64,000 nucleotides of DNA from Citricoccus sp. K5 (lineage in GTDB: Bacteria > Actinomycetota > Actinomycetes > Actinomycetales > Micrococcaceae). Below are positions 51,529 through 61,067 of the stretch, in pieces. Made by a program: the position numbers and the translations under genes. Below the pieces are notes generated by a model. It was not told where the DNA came from, made no database searches, and worked only from the letters and a program-made list of their open reading frames with translations. The DNA is taken from NCBI RefSeq assembly GCF_902506195.1, contig NZ_LR732817.1, forward strand, positions 248,001 to 312,000, read 5' to 3'. How positions within the stretch are numbered: the stretch's first letter is position 1; each line of letters opens with the position of its first letter.

Positions 51529-52731
51529 GTGACGGATCCCGTAGTCGTAGGCGTGGTGTGCGGCCTCATCGGCTTGATCCTCGGGGTGCTCGCCATGCTG
51601 GCGTTCCGGGCCTCCGAGCGCAGCCGTGCGGTCCACCTCACCGTGGGCGAGCCGTCCATTCCGGACGGTGCCGCCGAAGTGCTCTCCGTGATCGGCCGCG
51701 CCTATGTGCTGGTGGACGCTGTCAACGGCGTGGTCCGGGCCAACCCCTCCGCCTATGCCTTCGGCCTGGTCCGCGGTCACCACCTCGTCCATGAGGACCT
51801 GCTGAACCTGACGGACCGCGTGCGCTCCGACGGGATCATCGTGGACCGCAAGTACGAGCTGCCGCGCGGCCCCCTGGGCCAGAGCACACTGGTGGTCCAG
51901 TTGAGGGTGGCCCCGCTGGCTGATGAGTACATCCTGCTGCTGGCGGACGACCGCACGGAGATCACCCGGACAGAGGCCATGCGGCATGACTTCGTGGCGA
52001 ACGTCTCCCACGAGCTGAAGACCCCGGTCGGCGCGATCTCGCTGCTGGCCGAGGCGCTGGACGACGCCGCAGACGACGAGGACGCCGTCCGCCGTTTCGC
52101 GGGCCGCATGAGCATCGAGTCCGCCCGGCTGGCCGCGCTGGTGCAGGACATCATCGAGCTCTCCAGGCTCCAGGGCAAGGACACGGTCCGGGCCGGGCAG
52201 CCCGTGGACCTGAACAAGATCGTCAACGAGGCAGTGGACCGTTCCCGCATGCAGGCCGAGGCCCGGGACATCGACATCCGAGTGGCGGGTGAGGTCTCCG
52301 CGACCGTGTTCGGCGACCACGACCAGCTGATGACGGCGCTGCGCAACCTGATCGACAACGCGGTGCGCTATTCGCCGGACGGCACCACCGTGGGTGTGGG
52401 CCTGCGATCGGTGCGCGGCCTGGCTCAGGTGTCCGTCACGGACCAGGGGGTGGGCATCCCCGAGGAGGAGCAGGACCGGATCTTCGAGCGGTTCTACCGG
52501 ATCGACGCCGCCCGCTCCCGCCAGACCGGCGGCACCGGTCTGGGCCTCTCGATCGTCAAACACGTCATCTCGAACCACGGCGGGGAAGTGACGGTCTGGT
52601 CCCAGCTGGGACGAGGCTCGACCTTCACGGTCCGGTTGCCGGAGATGGAGCCCGATGCCGGGCAGCACGCACAACCAGTGAACCAACGGGGCCTTGCCGC
52701 CCCGGCAGGCGGGGAAGGAGCCCAATCATGA
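51529..52731 (+). CDS. senX3: Phosphate-responsive sensor histidine kinase SenX3
   Basis: Membrane kinase of the phosphate-starvation system, about 400 aa. An N-terminal hydrophobic helix (VVVGVVCGLIGLILGVLAML) is followed by a PAS-like region with YVLVDAVNGVVRANPSAYAF. The H-box is RHDFVANVSHELKTPVGAI, the N-box NLIDNAVRYSPDG, and the G-boxes include DQGVGIPEEEQDRIFERFYR and GGTGLGLSIVKH. The GTG at 51529 is chosen because of the -10 box 7 bases upstream; an in-frame ATG at 51511 lies before that box. It overlaps regX3 (ATGA). Confidence 0.94.
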   Translation: MTDPVVVGVVCGLIGLILGVLAMLAFRASERSRAVHLTVGEPSIPDGAAEVLSVIGRAYVLVDAVNGVVRANPSAYAFGLVRGHHLVHEDLLNLTDRVRSDGIIVDRKYELPRGPLGQSTLVVQLRVAPLADEYILLLADDRTEITRTEAMRHDFVANVSHELKTPVGAISLLAEALDDAADDEDAVRRFAGRMSIESARLAALVQDIIELSRLQGKDTVRAGQPVDLNKIVNEAVDRSRMQAEARDIDIRVAGEVSATVFGDHDQLMTALRNLIDNAVRYSPDGTTVGVGLRSVRGLAQVSVTDQGVGIPEEEQDRIFERFYRIDAARSRQTGGTGLGLSIVKHVISNHGGEVTVWSQLGRGSTFTVRLPEMEPDAGQHAQPVNQRGLAAPAGGEGAQS

Positions 52732-53408
52732 GCCGCATTCTGATCGTGGAGGACGAGGAGTCGTTCAGCGACCCGCTGTCCTATCTGCTGGGCAAGGAGG
52801 GGTTCGAGGTCGAGGTCGTGGCCGACGGCAACGATGCCGTGGTGGAGTTCGACCGGGCGGGTGCCGACCTGGTGCTGCTCGACCTGCAGCTGCCGGGCCA
52901 GTCCGGCACCGAGGTCTGCCGGCAGCTCCGGCAGCGCTCCAGCGTGCCCGTCATCATGCTCACGGCCAAGGACTCGGAGATCGACAAGGTGGTGGGCCTG
53001 GAGCTCGGGGCGGACGACTACGTCACCAAGCCCTACTCCTCTCGGGAACTCGTGGCCCGCATCCGCGCCGTGCTGCGGCGTCAGGGGGAGCCGGAGGAGC
53101 TGATCAGCTCCACGGTCCAGGCCGGTCCGGTGCGGATGGACATCGAACGCCATGTGGTCTCGGTGGGCGGCGAGCAGGTGTCCCTGCCGCTCAAGGAGTT
53201 CGAGCTGCTGGAGATGCTGTTGCGCAACTCCGGCCGGGTGCTGACCCGGGGCCAGCTCATCGACCGCGTGTGGGGCTCGGACTATGTGGGGGACACCAAG
53301 ACCCTGGACGTCCACGTCAAGCGCCTGCGCGGCAAGATCGAACCGGACCCGTCCAACCCGCGCTACCTCGTGACCGTCCGCGGCCTCGGTTACAAGTTCG
53401 AGCCGTAG
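52728..53408 (+). CDS. regX3: Phosphate-responsive response regulator RegX3
   Basis: A 226-aa OmpR/PhoB-class response regulator. The receiver domain begins RILIVEDEESFSDPLSYLLG (acidic pocket), with the phospho-acceptor aspartate in LVLLDLQLPGQSG, T in VIMLTAKDSE and K in DDYVTKPYSSREL. The winged helix has LPLKEFELLEMLLRNSGRVL and KTLDVHVKRLRGKIE, ending VRGLGYKFEP. Translation is coupled to senX3 by a 4-bp overlap. It is expected to bind GTTCAC-type boxes such as the one upstream of phoU. Confidence 0.95.
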   Translation: MSRILIVEDEESFSDPLSYLLGKEGFEVEVVADGNDAVVEFDRAGADLVLLDLQLPGQSGTEVCRQLRQRSSVPVIMLTAKDSEIDKVVGLELGADDYVTKPYSSRELVARIRAVLRRQGEPEELISSTVQAGPVRMDIERHVVSVGGEQVSLPLKEFELLEMLLRNSGRVLTRGQLIDRVWGSDYVGDTKTLDVHVKRLRGKIEPDPSNPRYLVTVRGLGYKFEP

Positions 53409-53436
53409 GCCGTTAGCGAGTCAACGAGCGGACGCA

Positions 53437-53472
53437 CGAAGGGCCGGCACCGAAGTGGGTGCCGGCCCTTCG
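53437..53472. terminator. Bidirectional terminator between regX3 and lpqE
   Basis: A perfect 15-bp stem, CGAAGGGCCGGCACC / GGTGCCGGCCCTTCG, loop GAAGTG. Confidence 0.8.
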
Positions 53473-53498
53473 CCGTGATGCTGTGGTGAGGCTGGGCC

Positions 53499-54041
53499 TC
53501 AGTGGTGGCCGCCCTCGTCGGCGGCCGGGGTCTCGTACAGGTGAGCGTCCACGGACGGATCGGCTCCGCCCGGGACGAAGGGCCGGTACTCCTCCAGGGT
53601 GCCGTTGAGGATGGTGATGCCCACGGTCTCGGAGACCCCGTCGACCTCGACGGTGGCGTCCACCATGGTGCCGGGGCGGCCGCCCGAGCTCGGGATGATC
53701 TGTTCGTTGGCCGGATCCTCGAGTTTCAGGGTGTCGTCGCCCGGCACCGAGAAACGCGTCTGGGTGCCGGCCACGGTGATGGTGACCTCGAGCGGCTCGC
53801 CGGAGGCCGAGCCTAGGGTGCCGATGTAGCGCGCCTCAGAGTCCGGCTCGCTGGTGATCAGGGCGATGTTGCGCAGCTCGGCGTCGCCCACGTTGGCCAC
53901 AATCCCGTCGGATGGCGCGTACCGCAGTGTGGTGGCCTGCATGTTGACGGCACTGCAGCCGGTGGCGCCCAGCAGGGCGACGGCGGCCAGGCCGGCCACG
54001 GAGGCGTTGCGGGTGGTGGCCTTGGAAGCGGCGAACTTCAC
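53499..54041 (-). CDS. LpqE-like conserved lipoprotein
   Basis: A 180-aa lipoprotein: signal peptide with lipobox LLGATGC (C29), then a beta-rich domain (MQATTLRYAPSDGIVANVGD, ALITSEPDSEARYIGTLGSA, LEVTITVAGTQTRFSVPGDD). A histidine-rich tail ends GGHH. The divergent position next to carD is the same as lpqE (Rv3584) next to carD (Rv3583c) in M. tuberculosis, and this shared order is my main reason for the name. The function is unknown; the terminal histidines might bind metal. Confidence 0.75.
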   Translation of the reverse strand: MKFAASKATTRNASVAGLAAVALLGATGCSAVNMQATTLRYAPSDGIVANVGDAELRNIALITSEPDSEARYIGTLGSASGEPLEVTITVAGTQTRFSVPGDDTLKLEDPANEQIIPSSGGRPGTMVDATVEVDGVSETVGITILNGTLEEYRPFVPGGADPSVDAHLYETPAADEGGHH

Positions 54042-54259
54042 GGTGGGTTCTCCTCGGTGCGAACGTCAGGCGCTGTGCATCACCGGGTCTGCGGACACGG
54101 GTGAACACACGGCGCGGTGCTGACTCGAGACTACCGTATGCACCCGTTCCAAGGCCGTCTGCGACGCCGTGCGGGGGAGCAGGGTGAGGGGGAAGGCGCA
54201 TTATGTCGTTTTCGGCCCTGGGTTCAAGTAACGACACAGGTGACGAAAATGTGACGTGG

Positions 54260-54265
54260 TAAACT
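54260..54265 (+). promoter_or_regulatory. -10 box of carD
   Basis: TAAACT, 27 bases before the ATG, leaving a short leader with a GGAGGG ribosome site (54271-54276). Confidence 0.55.
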
Positions 54266-54292
54266 CTTGCGGAGGGAAAGGGGACCATTCAT

Positions 54293-54775
54293 ATGGTTTT
54301 TGAGGTCGGAGAAACAGTCGTCTACCCCCACCACGGTGCGGCGAAGATCGAAGAGATCAAGATGCGCACGGTCAAGGGTGAAGAGAAGATGTACCTCAAG
54401 CTCAAAGTGGCCCAGGGCGACTTGACGATCGAAGTGCCGGCGGAGAACGTCGATCTGGTCGGCGTACGGGACGTCGTGGACCAGGAGGGCCTGGAACGCG
54501 TTTTCGGTGTCCTGCAGGCGGAGTTCACGGAGGAGCCCACCAACTGGTCACGTCGTTACAAGGCGAACCTGGAGAAGCTCGCCTCGGGTGACGTCATCAA
54601 GGTGGCCGAGGTGGTCCGTGACCTGTGGCGTCGGGACCAGGACCGGGGCCTGTCCGCCGGGGAGAAGCGCATGCTCGCCAAGGCCCGCCAGGTGCTCGTG
54701 TCCGAGCTGGCGCTGGCCAAGAAGACCTCGGAGGATGACGCCGCCCTGCTGCTGGACGAGACCCTCGCCGCCTGA
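54293..54775 (+). CDS. carD: CarD-family RNA polymerase-binding regulator
   Basis: Global transcription factor that binds RNA polymerase beta and stabilises the open complex, notably at rRNA promoters. The 160-aa protein begins [20 protein letters not shown] (RNAP-interaction, TRCF-like domain). It continues into the helical DNA-binding domain with [17 protein letters not shown] and [20 protein letters not shown], including the conserved minor-groove tryptophan in VVRDLWRRD. Its stop overlaps the ispD start (TGATG). The carD-ispD-ispF-cysS-rlmB order matches mycobacteria (Rv3583c-Rv3579c). Confidence 0.96.
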   Translation: MVFEVGETVVYPHHGAAKIEEIKMRTVKGEEKMYLKLKVAQGDLTIEVPAENVDLVGVRDVVDQEGLERVFGVLQAEFTEEPTNWSRRYKANLEKLASGDVIKVAEVVRDLWRRDQDRGLSAGEKRMLAKARQVLVSELALAKKTSEDDAALLLDETLAA

Positions 54776-55584
54776 TGCGAACCACGGTCCTCATCGTGGC
54801 CGCAGGCTCGGGATCACGGCTCCAGGCCGGCGTCCCCAAGGCCATGGTCACGCTCGGTGACGGGCACACCATGCTCGAGCACTGCCTCGACTCCGTGGTG
54901 GCCGCCCGGGATGCGGGCGCCATCGAACTCAACGCCATCGCCGTCGTCGTCCCCGGAGACCCGGATCACGCGGCATCCCTGGAAGCGGTCTGCCATGACT
55001 TTGCGGCCCGGACCGCCGTCACGGTGCAGACGGTCCCGGGCGGCGCGGAACGGGCGGACTCGGTGCGAGCAGGGCTGGCCGCCGTCCGGACGTTGGCCGG
55101 GTCTGCTGGGTCAACTGGTGGTCCCTTCGGGCGGCACGCGCTCCTCGTCCACGATGCGGCCCGGCCCTTCGTGCCGCCGGCGGTCTTCGAGGCGGTGGTG
55201 ACGGCCCTCGAATCCGGGACGGCCGCCGTCGTTCCCGCCGTCGAGGTGGTGGACACGATCAAGACCGTGGCCGGCGCAGCGCCGGAGGAGGTGACCGGCA
55301 CCCTCCAGCGGACGCAGTTGAGGGCTGTCCAGACACCCCAGGGCTTCGACCTGACATCCCTCGAGGCCGCCCACCGCCTGGCGGAGGAGGGTGCCGGCGG
55401 CGCTGCGGCCCTGACGGACGACGCGATGGCGATGGAGGCGGCAGGCCACCGCGTCGGCGTGGTGGCCGGTGATGCGCTGGGCTTCAAGATCACCACCCAG
55501 CTGGACCTGATGCTGGCCAACGCCCTGCTGGCCTCGGGCAGGGCCACCCCACCGGCCCACTCGACGAACCTGGAGCACCACTGA
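54775..55584 (+). CDS. ispD: 2-C-methyl-D-erythritol 4-phosphate cytidylyltransferase
   Basis: Third step of the non-mevalonate isoprenoid pathway (MEP + CTP to CDP-ME). The 269-aa protein has the nucleotide loop [45 protein letters not shown] and a late [11 protein letters not shown] motif. It is translationally coupled at both ends: TGATG overlaps with carD upstream and ispF downstream. Confidence 0.95.
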   Translation: MRTTVLIVAAGSGSRLQAGVPKAMVTLGDGHTMLEHCLDSVVAARDAGAIELNAIAVVVPGDPDHAASLEAVCHDFAARTAVTVQTVPGGAERADSVRAGLAAVRTLAGSAGSTGGPFGRHALLVHDAARPFVPPAVFEAVVTALESGTAAVVPAVEVVDTIKTVAGAAPEEVTGTLQRTQLRAVQTPQGFDLTSLEAAHRLAEEGAGGAAALTDDAMAMEAAGHRVGVVAGDALGFKITTQLDLMLANALLASGRATPPAHSTNLEHH

Positions 55585-56087
55585 TGACAGCACCCGCCGC
55601 ACCGAAGTTGCCGCGCACCGGCATCGGCACGGACGTCCATGCCTTTGCTGCCGACGGCGAGGACCGGGCCTGTTGGGTGGCCGGCCTGGAGTGGCCGGGC
55701 GAGACCGGACTGTCCGGCCACTCGGACGGGGACGTGGTGGCTCATGCCGCGTGCGATGCACTGTTCTCCGCCGCCGGGATCGGTGACCTGGGGCAGCACT
55801 TCGGCACCTCCCGCCCCGAATGGTCCGGGGCTGCCGGCACCACCCTGCTGGCCGAGGCTGCCCGCCTGGTCCAAGAGGCCGGCTTCGGCATCGGTAACGT
55901 CGCCGTGCAGCTGATCGGCAACCGCCCCAAGGTCGGCCGGCGGCGGGCCGAGGCCGAGCGAGTGCTGTCCGCGGCGGCCGGCGCCCCCGTCTCGGTGTCC
56001 GGGACCACCACCGATGCGTTGGGGTTCACCGGGCGTGGCGAGGGGCTGGCCGCCGTCGCCACCGCCCTCGTCTACCCGCTGGACTAG
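55584..56087 (+). CDS. ispF: 2-C-methyl-D-erythritol 2,4-cyclodiphosphate synthase
   Basis: Fifth MEP-pathway step; forms the cyclic diphosphate. A 167-aa protein with metal ligands in GIGTDVHAF and [27 protein letters not shown], and the C-terminal [20 protein letters not shown] segment. It follows ispD with a 1-bp TGATG overlap. Its TAG stop is also the first half of the cysS -10 box. Confidence 0.96.
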   Translation: MTAPAAPKLPRTGIGTDVHAFAADGEDRACWVAGLEWPGETGLSGHSDGDVVAHAACDALFSAAGIGDLGQHFGTSRPEWSGAAGTTLLAEAARLVQEAGFGIGNVAVQLIGNRPKVGRRRAEAERVLSAAAGAPVSVSGTTTDALGFTGRGEGLAAVATALVYPLD

Positions 56088-56090
56088 TAT
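56085..56090 (+). promoter_or_regulatory. -10 box of cysS (leaderless)
   Basis: TAGTAT, 8 bases before the GTG at 56099. Its TAG is the ispF stop codon. Confidence 0.55.
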
Positions 56091-56098
56091 TCACTTCC

Positions 56099-57613
56099 GT
56101 GGCACAGCGCTTTTATGACACCAAGACCGCAACGGTGCGGGACTTCGTCCCCCTGACCGAGGGCGAGGTCTCGCTCTACTACTGCGGCGCCACGGTGCAG
56201 GGCATGCCGCACGTGGGGCATGTGCGCTCGGCCATCGTGTTCGACATCCTGGTCCGCTGGCTCGAGTACACCGGCCTGCAGGTGACCAGCGTCCGCAACG
56301 TCACAGACATCGATGACAAGATCCTGGAGAAGTCCGCCGCGTCCTACGGCGCGGACTTCGAGGAGGACGAGAACTACCCGGCCGATGAGCCGTGGTTCGC
56401 CCTCGCCTACCGGTTCGAGCACGAGTTCGCCCGCGCCTACGCCGCCCTCGGGGTTCGCCGGCCCACCTACGAGCCCCGTGCCACCGGTCACATCCCGGAG
56501 ATGGTGGCGCTCATCCAGCGCCTCATCGACGCCGGCCACGCGTACCCCGCCACGGACGGTTCCGGGGACGTCTACTTCGAGGTGAACTCCTGGCCCTCGT
56601 ACGGCGAGCTCACCCGCCAGCGGGTCGAGGACCTGCAGGACGCGCCCGACGCCGACCCGCGCGGCAAGCGCGATCCCCGCGACTTCGCGCTGTGGAAGGG
56701 CGCCAAGGAGACCGATCCGGCCACCGCCGCCTGGGAGTCGCCCTGGGGCAGTGGCCGGCCCGGCTGGCACCTCGAATGCTCCGCGATGTCCACCAAGTAC
56801 CTCGGCAGCCACTTCGACATCCATGGCGGCGGACTCGACCTGCGCTTCCCGCACCACGAGAACGAACTGGCACAGTCCGCCGCGGCCGGGGACGGCTTCG
56901 CGAACTTCTGGCTGCACAACGGGATGGTGACCTACGCGGGCGAGAAGATGTCCAAGTCGGTGGGCAACACCATCTCGCCCGAACAGATGCTGGAGCAGGC
57001 CCGTCCGAAGGCCGTGCGGTACTTCCTCGGTCAGGCGCACTATCGCTCCCAGCTGGACTACCGCCCCACCTCGCTGCAGGAGGCCGAGGCCGCGATCGAA
57101 CGGATCGAGGCGTTCCTGGATCGGGGGGCGGATGTGGTGGCCGACCTGCAGCTGAAGCGCGAGGAGGCCGCCGCCGTCGCCGGCACCCTCACCGGGGAGG
57201 AGGCACCCGAGGCCGTCTATGTGGCCCAGTTCAGCAGTGTCCCCATGGCCTTCCGCGCCGCGATGGAGGATGACCTCAACGTCCCGCAGGCCCTGGCGGT
57301 GCTGCACGACGCGGTCCGGGCCGGCAACAGCGCCCTGGCCGCCGGGGATGAGGACGCCGTGGAGCAGCACTACTCCGACGTGCAGTCGATGGTGGAGGTG
57401 CTCGGCCTGGACGACGTCCCCGAACCCGAGTCCGCGCAGGACCCGGCGGCCCACCATGCCCTCGACACCCTGATCCGGGCCCAGCTGGACGCACGGGCCG
57501 CCGCGCGCGCGGCGAAGGACTGGACCACGGCGGACGGGATCCGGGACACCCTGGCCGCGGCCGGCGTCGTGGTGGAGGATTCCGCCGACGGCGCCCGCTG
57601 GTCCTTGCAGTAG
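56099..57613 (+). CDS. cysS: Cysteinyl-tRNA synthetase
   Basis: Charges tRNA-Cys. A 504-aa class I synthetase with [20 protein letters not shown] (HIGH-type motif as HVGH, with the first zinc cysteine), [15 protein letters not shown] and HHENELAQS (remaining zinc ligands), and the KMSKS loop in [10 protein letters not shown]. The start is a GTG at 56099 ([16 protein letters not shown]), fixed by both homology and the -10 box. Confidence 0.96.
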   Translation: MAQRFYDTKTATVRDFVPLTEGEVSLYYCGATVQGMPHVGHVRSAIVFDILVRWLEYTGLQVTSVRNVTDIDDKILEKSAASYGADFEEDENYPADEPWFALAYRFEHEFARAYAALGVRRPTYEPRATGHIPEMVALIQRLIDAGHAYPATDGSGDVYFEVNSWPSYGELTRQRVEDLQDAPDADPRGKRDPRDFALWKGAKETDPATAAWESPWGSGRPGWHLECSAMSTKYLGSHFDIHGGGLDLRFPHHENELAQSAAAGDGFANFWLHNGMVTYAGEKMSKSVGNTISPEQMLEQARPKAVRYFLGQAHYRSQLDYRPTSLQEAEAAIERIEAFLDRGADVVADLQLKREEAAAVAGTLTGEEAPEAVYVAQFSSVPMAFRAAMEDDLNVPQALAVLHDAVRAGNSALAAGDEDAVEQHYSDVQSMVEVLGLDDVPEPESAQDPAAHHALDTLIRAQLDARAAARAAKDWTTADGIRDTLAAAGVVVEDSADGARWSLQ

Positions 57614-57685
57614 CCGGCCGGCGGCCACGGGCCGGGGCCGTAGACTGGGGTCAGTCTCGACCGTCGCCAGAAAGGCACCATCCAC

Positions 57686-58714
57686 ATGGCCGCAGCACCA
57701 CGCTCCGGATCGTCCCGCGGGAACAGCGGCAAGAAGGGACCCCTCAAGGGCACCGGTGGGCTCGGCCGGAAGGCACTGGAGGGCAAGGGTCCCACGCCCA
57801 AGGCCGAGGACCGCGTCTACCACAAGGCCCACCGCACCAAGCAGCTATCCGAGCGCTCCAGCGCCAAGAACGCGGGCCGGTCGGGAGGCCGCAACACCCG
57901 CTCGCGGCATGCCGACGAGACCGTGGCCGGCCGCAACTCGGTGGTCGAGGCCCTGCGCGCCGTCATCCCCGCGAAGGCCCTGCATGTGGCCACGAGGATC
58001 GAGATGGACGAGCGGGTCCGTGAGGCCCTGAAGCTGGCCGCCGAACGCGGCGTGCCGGTGATGGAGAACTCCAAGCCCGAACTGGACCGCATGACGGATG
58101 ACGCCGTCCACCAGGGCTTGGTGCTGCAGGTCCCGCCCTATGAGTACGCCGATGCCCTGACGCTGGCCCGCCAGACCATGGAGAAGTGGGAGAAGGGCTA
58201 CCTCACGGCCCCGCCGCTGTTCATCGCGCTGGACAGCATCACCGACCCCCGCAACCTCGGGGCCATCATCCGCTCCGCCTCTGCCTTCTCGGCGCACGGC
58301 GTGGTGGTGCCCTCGCGCCGCTCCGCCGGGGTGACCGCGACCGCCTGGAAGACCTCGGCCGGTGCTGCCGTGCGGGTCCCCGTGGCCCAGGCCGGCAACC
58401 TGAACACCATCCTGCAGGACTTCAAGAAGCTCGGGATCTTCGTCCTCGGGCTCGACGGCGGCGGGGACCAGTCCCTGCCCGGGTTGCCGTTGGCCACGGA
58501 TCCGGTGTGCCTGGTGGTCGGTTCGGAGGGCAAGGGACTGTCCCGGCTGGTCCGCGAGAACTGCGACCAGATCATCTCCATCCCGATCGCCTCGGACATG
58601 GAATCGCTGAACGCCTCGATGGCGGTGGGCATCTCGCTGTACGAGATCGCCGTCCAGCGCGCCGGCGGCCGGCCGGGGCAGACCGCGGAAGGCGGGCCGG
58701 GAGGCCAGTCCTGA
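57686..58714 (+). CDS. rlmB: 23S rRNA (guanosine-2'-O)-methyltransferase RlmB/TrmH family
   Basis: A 342-aa SPOUT methyltransferase. A long basic, Gly/Lys/Arg-rich N-terminal tail (residues 1-65) precedes the substrate-binding domain (VAGRNSVVEALRAVIPAKAL). The SpoU catalytic domain has FIALDSITDPRNLGAIIRSA, VVGSEGKGLSRLVRENCDQI and IPIASDMESLNASMAVGISL. A GAAAGG ribosome site precedes the ATG, with a TAGACT -10 box at 57641-57646. glgX overlaps its stop (TGATG). G2251 is the standard RlmB target; the target here is inferred from the family. Confidence 0.93.
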   Translation: MAAAPRSGSSRGNSGKKGPLKGTGGLGRKALEGKGPTPKAEDRVYHKAHRTKQLSERSSAKNAGRSGGRNTRSRHADETVAGRNSVVEALRAVIPAKALHVATRIEMDERVREALKLAAERGVPVMENSKPELDRMTDDAVHQGLVLQVPPYEYADALTLARQTMEKWEKGYLTAPPLFIALDSITDPRNLGAIIRSASAFSAHGVVVPSRRSAGVTATAWKTSAGAAVRVPVAQAGNLNTILQDFKKLGIFVLGLDGGGDQSLPGLPLATDPVCLVVGSEGKGLSRLVRENCDQIISIPIASDMESLNASMAVGISLYEIAVQRAGGRPGQTAEGGPGGQS

Positions 58715-60855
58715 TGACAGTGGTGTCTCAGACGGTGCCCGGTCACCGTTCGCGGCCCTTCCCCCTGGGTCTCGCGGACCGGGTCCCCGGCGTCGCGGAG
58801 GTGAACGGCGCGGTGAACCTGGCGGTCTATGCCCCCGGGATCACCGCCCTGGACGTGGTGTACACGGACCCCGCGTTCCCGGTGGACGCCGTGCCGACGG
58901 CCGTGGACCTGCACCGGGTGGCACTGGAGGACGTCACGGACCACGTGCATCACGGCACTGTCCCGGGATTGGGCCATGGCAGTCTCTACGCGCTGGTGGC
59001 CCATGACCGGCGGATCGCCGGGGTGTCCCGGAGCGGCCGCCGGACCTCCGGCACACCAAAGCCCCTGCCCCAGTTGCTGGTCGATCCCTATGGCGATGCC
59101 GTGGTGGAGCGCAACGGGCTGTACTGGTCCACCCGGGTGCGCCGGGACTTCGACTGGAACGGGTCCGGCCGGCCCCACACCCCGCTGCGGGACACCATCG
59201 TCTACGAGGCCCACGTCATCGGCCAGACCAAGCTGCACCCGGGCATCCCGGCCGAGCTGCGCGGGACTTACGCCGGACTGGCACACCCCGTGATGGTCGA
59301 GTACCTGCGTCACCTGGGCATCACGGCCGTCGAGCTGCTGCCGGTGCACCACCACCGGGACGAGGACCACCTGCAGCTGGCCGGACTGGAGAACTACTGG
59401 GGGTACAACACCGTCAGTTTCTTCGCGCCCCATCCCGGTTACGCCACCGCCGCCGCACGGGCCGGCGGGCCCCAGGCCGTCCAGGACGAGTTCAAGGGCA
59501 TGGTCAAACTACTGCACGAGGCCGGGATCGAGGTCCTGCTGGACGTGGTCTATAACCACACCGCGGAGGAGGGCCCGGGTGGACCGACCTTCTGCTGGCG
59601 CGGCCTGGGGGAGGAGCACTACTACCGGCATGACGCCGCCGGCAGGTACCTGGACACCACGGGCTGCGGCAACACGCTGAACTTCAACGATCCGCAGGTG
59701 GTGCGGATGACACTGGACTCGTTGCGCCGCTGGGTGACGGACTTCCAGATCGACGGCTTCCGCTTCGACCTGACCGTCACCCTGTGCCGGGACGGCGGCC
59801 ACCACTTCACCCACCGCCACCCCTTCCTCGTGGCCGCCCAGGCGGATCCCATCCTGGCGGGGACCAAGCTCATCTCCGAGCCGTGGGACGTGGGCAGCGG
59901 CGGTTGGCAGACCGGTCACTTCCCCCTGGGCTGGTCGGACTGGAACGACCGCTTCCGGGACGTGGTCCGGGACTTCTGGGTGGCGGACCGCGGTGCCCTG
60001 GAGCGCGGCGACCGCGGCGGGTCCACCGCGCGGCTGGCCGACTGCCTGTCCGGGTCCGCCGGGCTGTTCGAGTCCTCCGGGCGCTCCGCCCTGGCCTCCG
60101 TCAACCTCGTGACCGCCCATGATGGCTTCACCCTGCAGGACCTCGTGTCCTACAACCAGAAGCACAATGAGGCGAACGGAGAGGACAACCGGGACGGCAC
60201 CTCCCACAACCGGTCCTACAACCACGGGGCCGAGGGACCCACGGAGGAGGGAGACATCCTCGATGCCCGTGCCACCACGGCCCGCAACCTGATGGCCACC
60301 CTGCTGCTGTCCCTGGGCGTACCCATGATCACCGCCGGTGACGAGATCGGGCGCAGCCAGGGCGGCAACAACAACGCCTACTGCCAGAACAACGGCATCT
60401 CGTGGACGGACTGGAAGCTCGATGAGCGGCAGGAGCGCATGCTCGCCACCACGCGCCGCCTGATAGCGATCCGCAAGGAGTTCCTGGCCGGTCAGCCATA
60501 CTCCTACCCGGCCCGGGAACTCGGCTACCTCAAGTGGTTCGACCATGAGGGGCAGCCGATGACCGAGGCGGCCTGGACGGACTCCGGGCAGCGGCTGCTC
60601 CAGTTGCTGATCGGCGTCCCCGGCGGCCGCAGCACCGGTCTGATCGTGTTCAACGGCGGGCTGGAGACGGTGCCCTTCCGGCTGCCGGTGCCGGAGGAAC
60701 TGCGAGGCATCACCGGCGAGCACGGGGCGGACCTGCAGGCCTTCACCCTCCAGCTCTCAACAGCCCTCCACGGCGAGCTCCGCCGTGGCGCCCTCTTCGC
60801 CCCGGGAGACCGGGACCTGATCGAGGCCACCTCGATCACCCTCTACTCCGTCTGA
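58714..60855 (+). CDS. glgX: Glycogen debranching enzyme GlgX/TreX (isoamylase type)
   Basis: GH13 isoamylase-type enzyme that removes alpha-1,6 branches from glycogen or limit dextrin. The 713-aa protein has an N-terminal CBM48-like region (NGAVNLAVYAPGITALDVVY) and an (alpha/beta)8 barrel. Its motifs are DVVYNHTAE, nucleophile DGFRFDLTVTL (near residue 346), acid/base LISEPWD (near 387) and transition-state TAHDGFTLQDLV (near 467). The ATG at 58714 overlaps the rlmB stop; the longer frame inside rlmB is rejected. It is slightly shorter and more diverged at the N-terminus than textbook GlgX. It pairs functionally with glgP about 1.3 kb away. Confidence 0.92.
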   Translation: MTVVSQTVPGHRSRPFPLGLADRVPGVAEVNGAVNLAVYAPGITALDVVYTDPAFPVDAVPTAVDLHRVALEDVTDHVHHGTVPGLGHGSLYALVAHDRRIAGVSRSGRRTSGTPKPLPQLLVDPYGDAVVERNGLYWSTRVRRDFDWNGSGRPHTPLRDTIVYEAHVIGQTKLHPGIPAELRGTYAGLAHPVMVEYLRHLGITAVELLPVHHHRDEDHLQLAGLENYWGYNTVSFFAPHPGYATAAARAGGPQAVQDEFKGMVKLLHEAGIEVLLDVVYNHTAEEGPGGPTFCWRGLGEEHYYRHDAAGRYLDTTGCGNTLNFNDPQVVRMTLDSLRRWVTDFQIDGFRFDLTVTLCRDGGHHFTHRHPFLVAAQADPILAGTKLISEPWDVGSGGWQTGHFPLGWSDWNDRFRDVVRDFWVADRGALERGDRGGSTARLADCLSGSAGLFESSGRSALASVNLVTAHDGFTLQDLVSYNQKHNEANGEDNRDGTSHNRSYNHGAEGPTEEGDILDARATTARNLMATLLLSLGVPMITAGDEIGRSQGGNNNAYCQNNGISWTDWKLDERQERMLATTRRLIAIRKEFLAGQPYSYPARELGYLKWFDHEGQPMTEAAWTDSGQRLLQLLIGVPGGRSTGLIVFNGGLETVPFRLPVPEELRGITGEHGADLQAFTLQLSTALHGELRRGALFAPGDRDLIEATSITLYSV

Positions 60856-60870
60856 CCCGCCTTCCCCTTT

Positions 60871-60936
60871 GCAACTGGAGGTCGAATTCGCACCATTTCC
60901 AGGGCCGAACGTCCGGAAGGGGGTGCGACTTCGACC
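60871..60936. repeat. Palindromic repeat, left copy (imperfect)
   Basis: The 5' arm (60873-60894, containing GGAGGTCGAATTCGCACC) has a partial 3' arm (60922-60936, GGTGCGACTTCGACC) with one mismatch and the outer part lost. It lies 15 bp after glgX, where it could act as a terminator. The first 24 bases (60871-60894) are the exact reverse complement of 62069-62092. Confidence 0.85.
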
Positions 60937-61067
60937 GCGGGATTTTCTGTTGGAGTGAGAGCAGCGACGCACCGGATTCCTCCACAGCGGATCGGTCACG
61001 GTCTGCCATCCCCAGCGGCGACGTCGGCACGCACCATGGGCGGCCCCGTCCCGTCAGTCTGGGGGCC

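Noticed and set aside
58186-60855. 889-aa version of glgX starting inside rlmB
   Set aside because: The first ~175 residues are an out-of-frame translation of rlmB; the ATG at 58714 is coupled to the rlmB stop.
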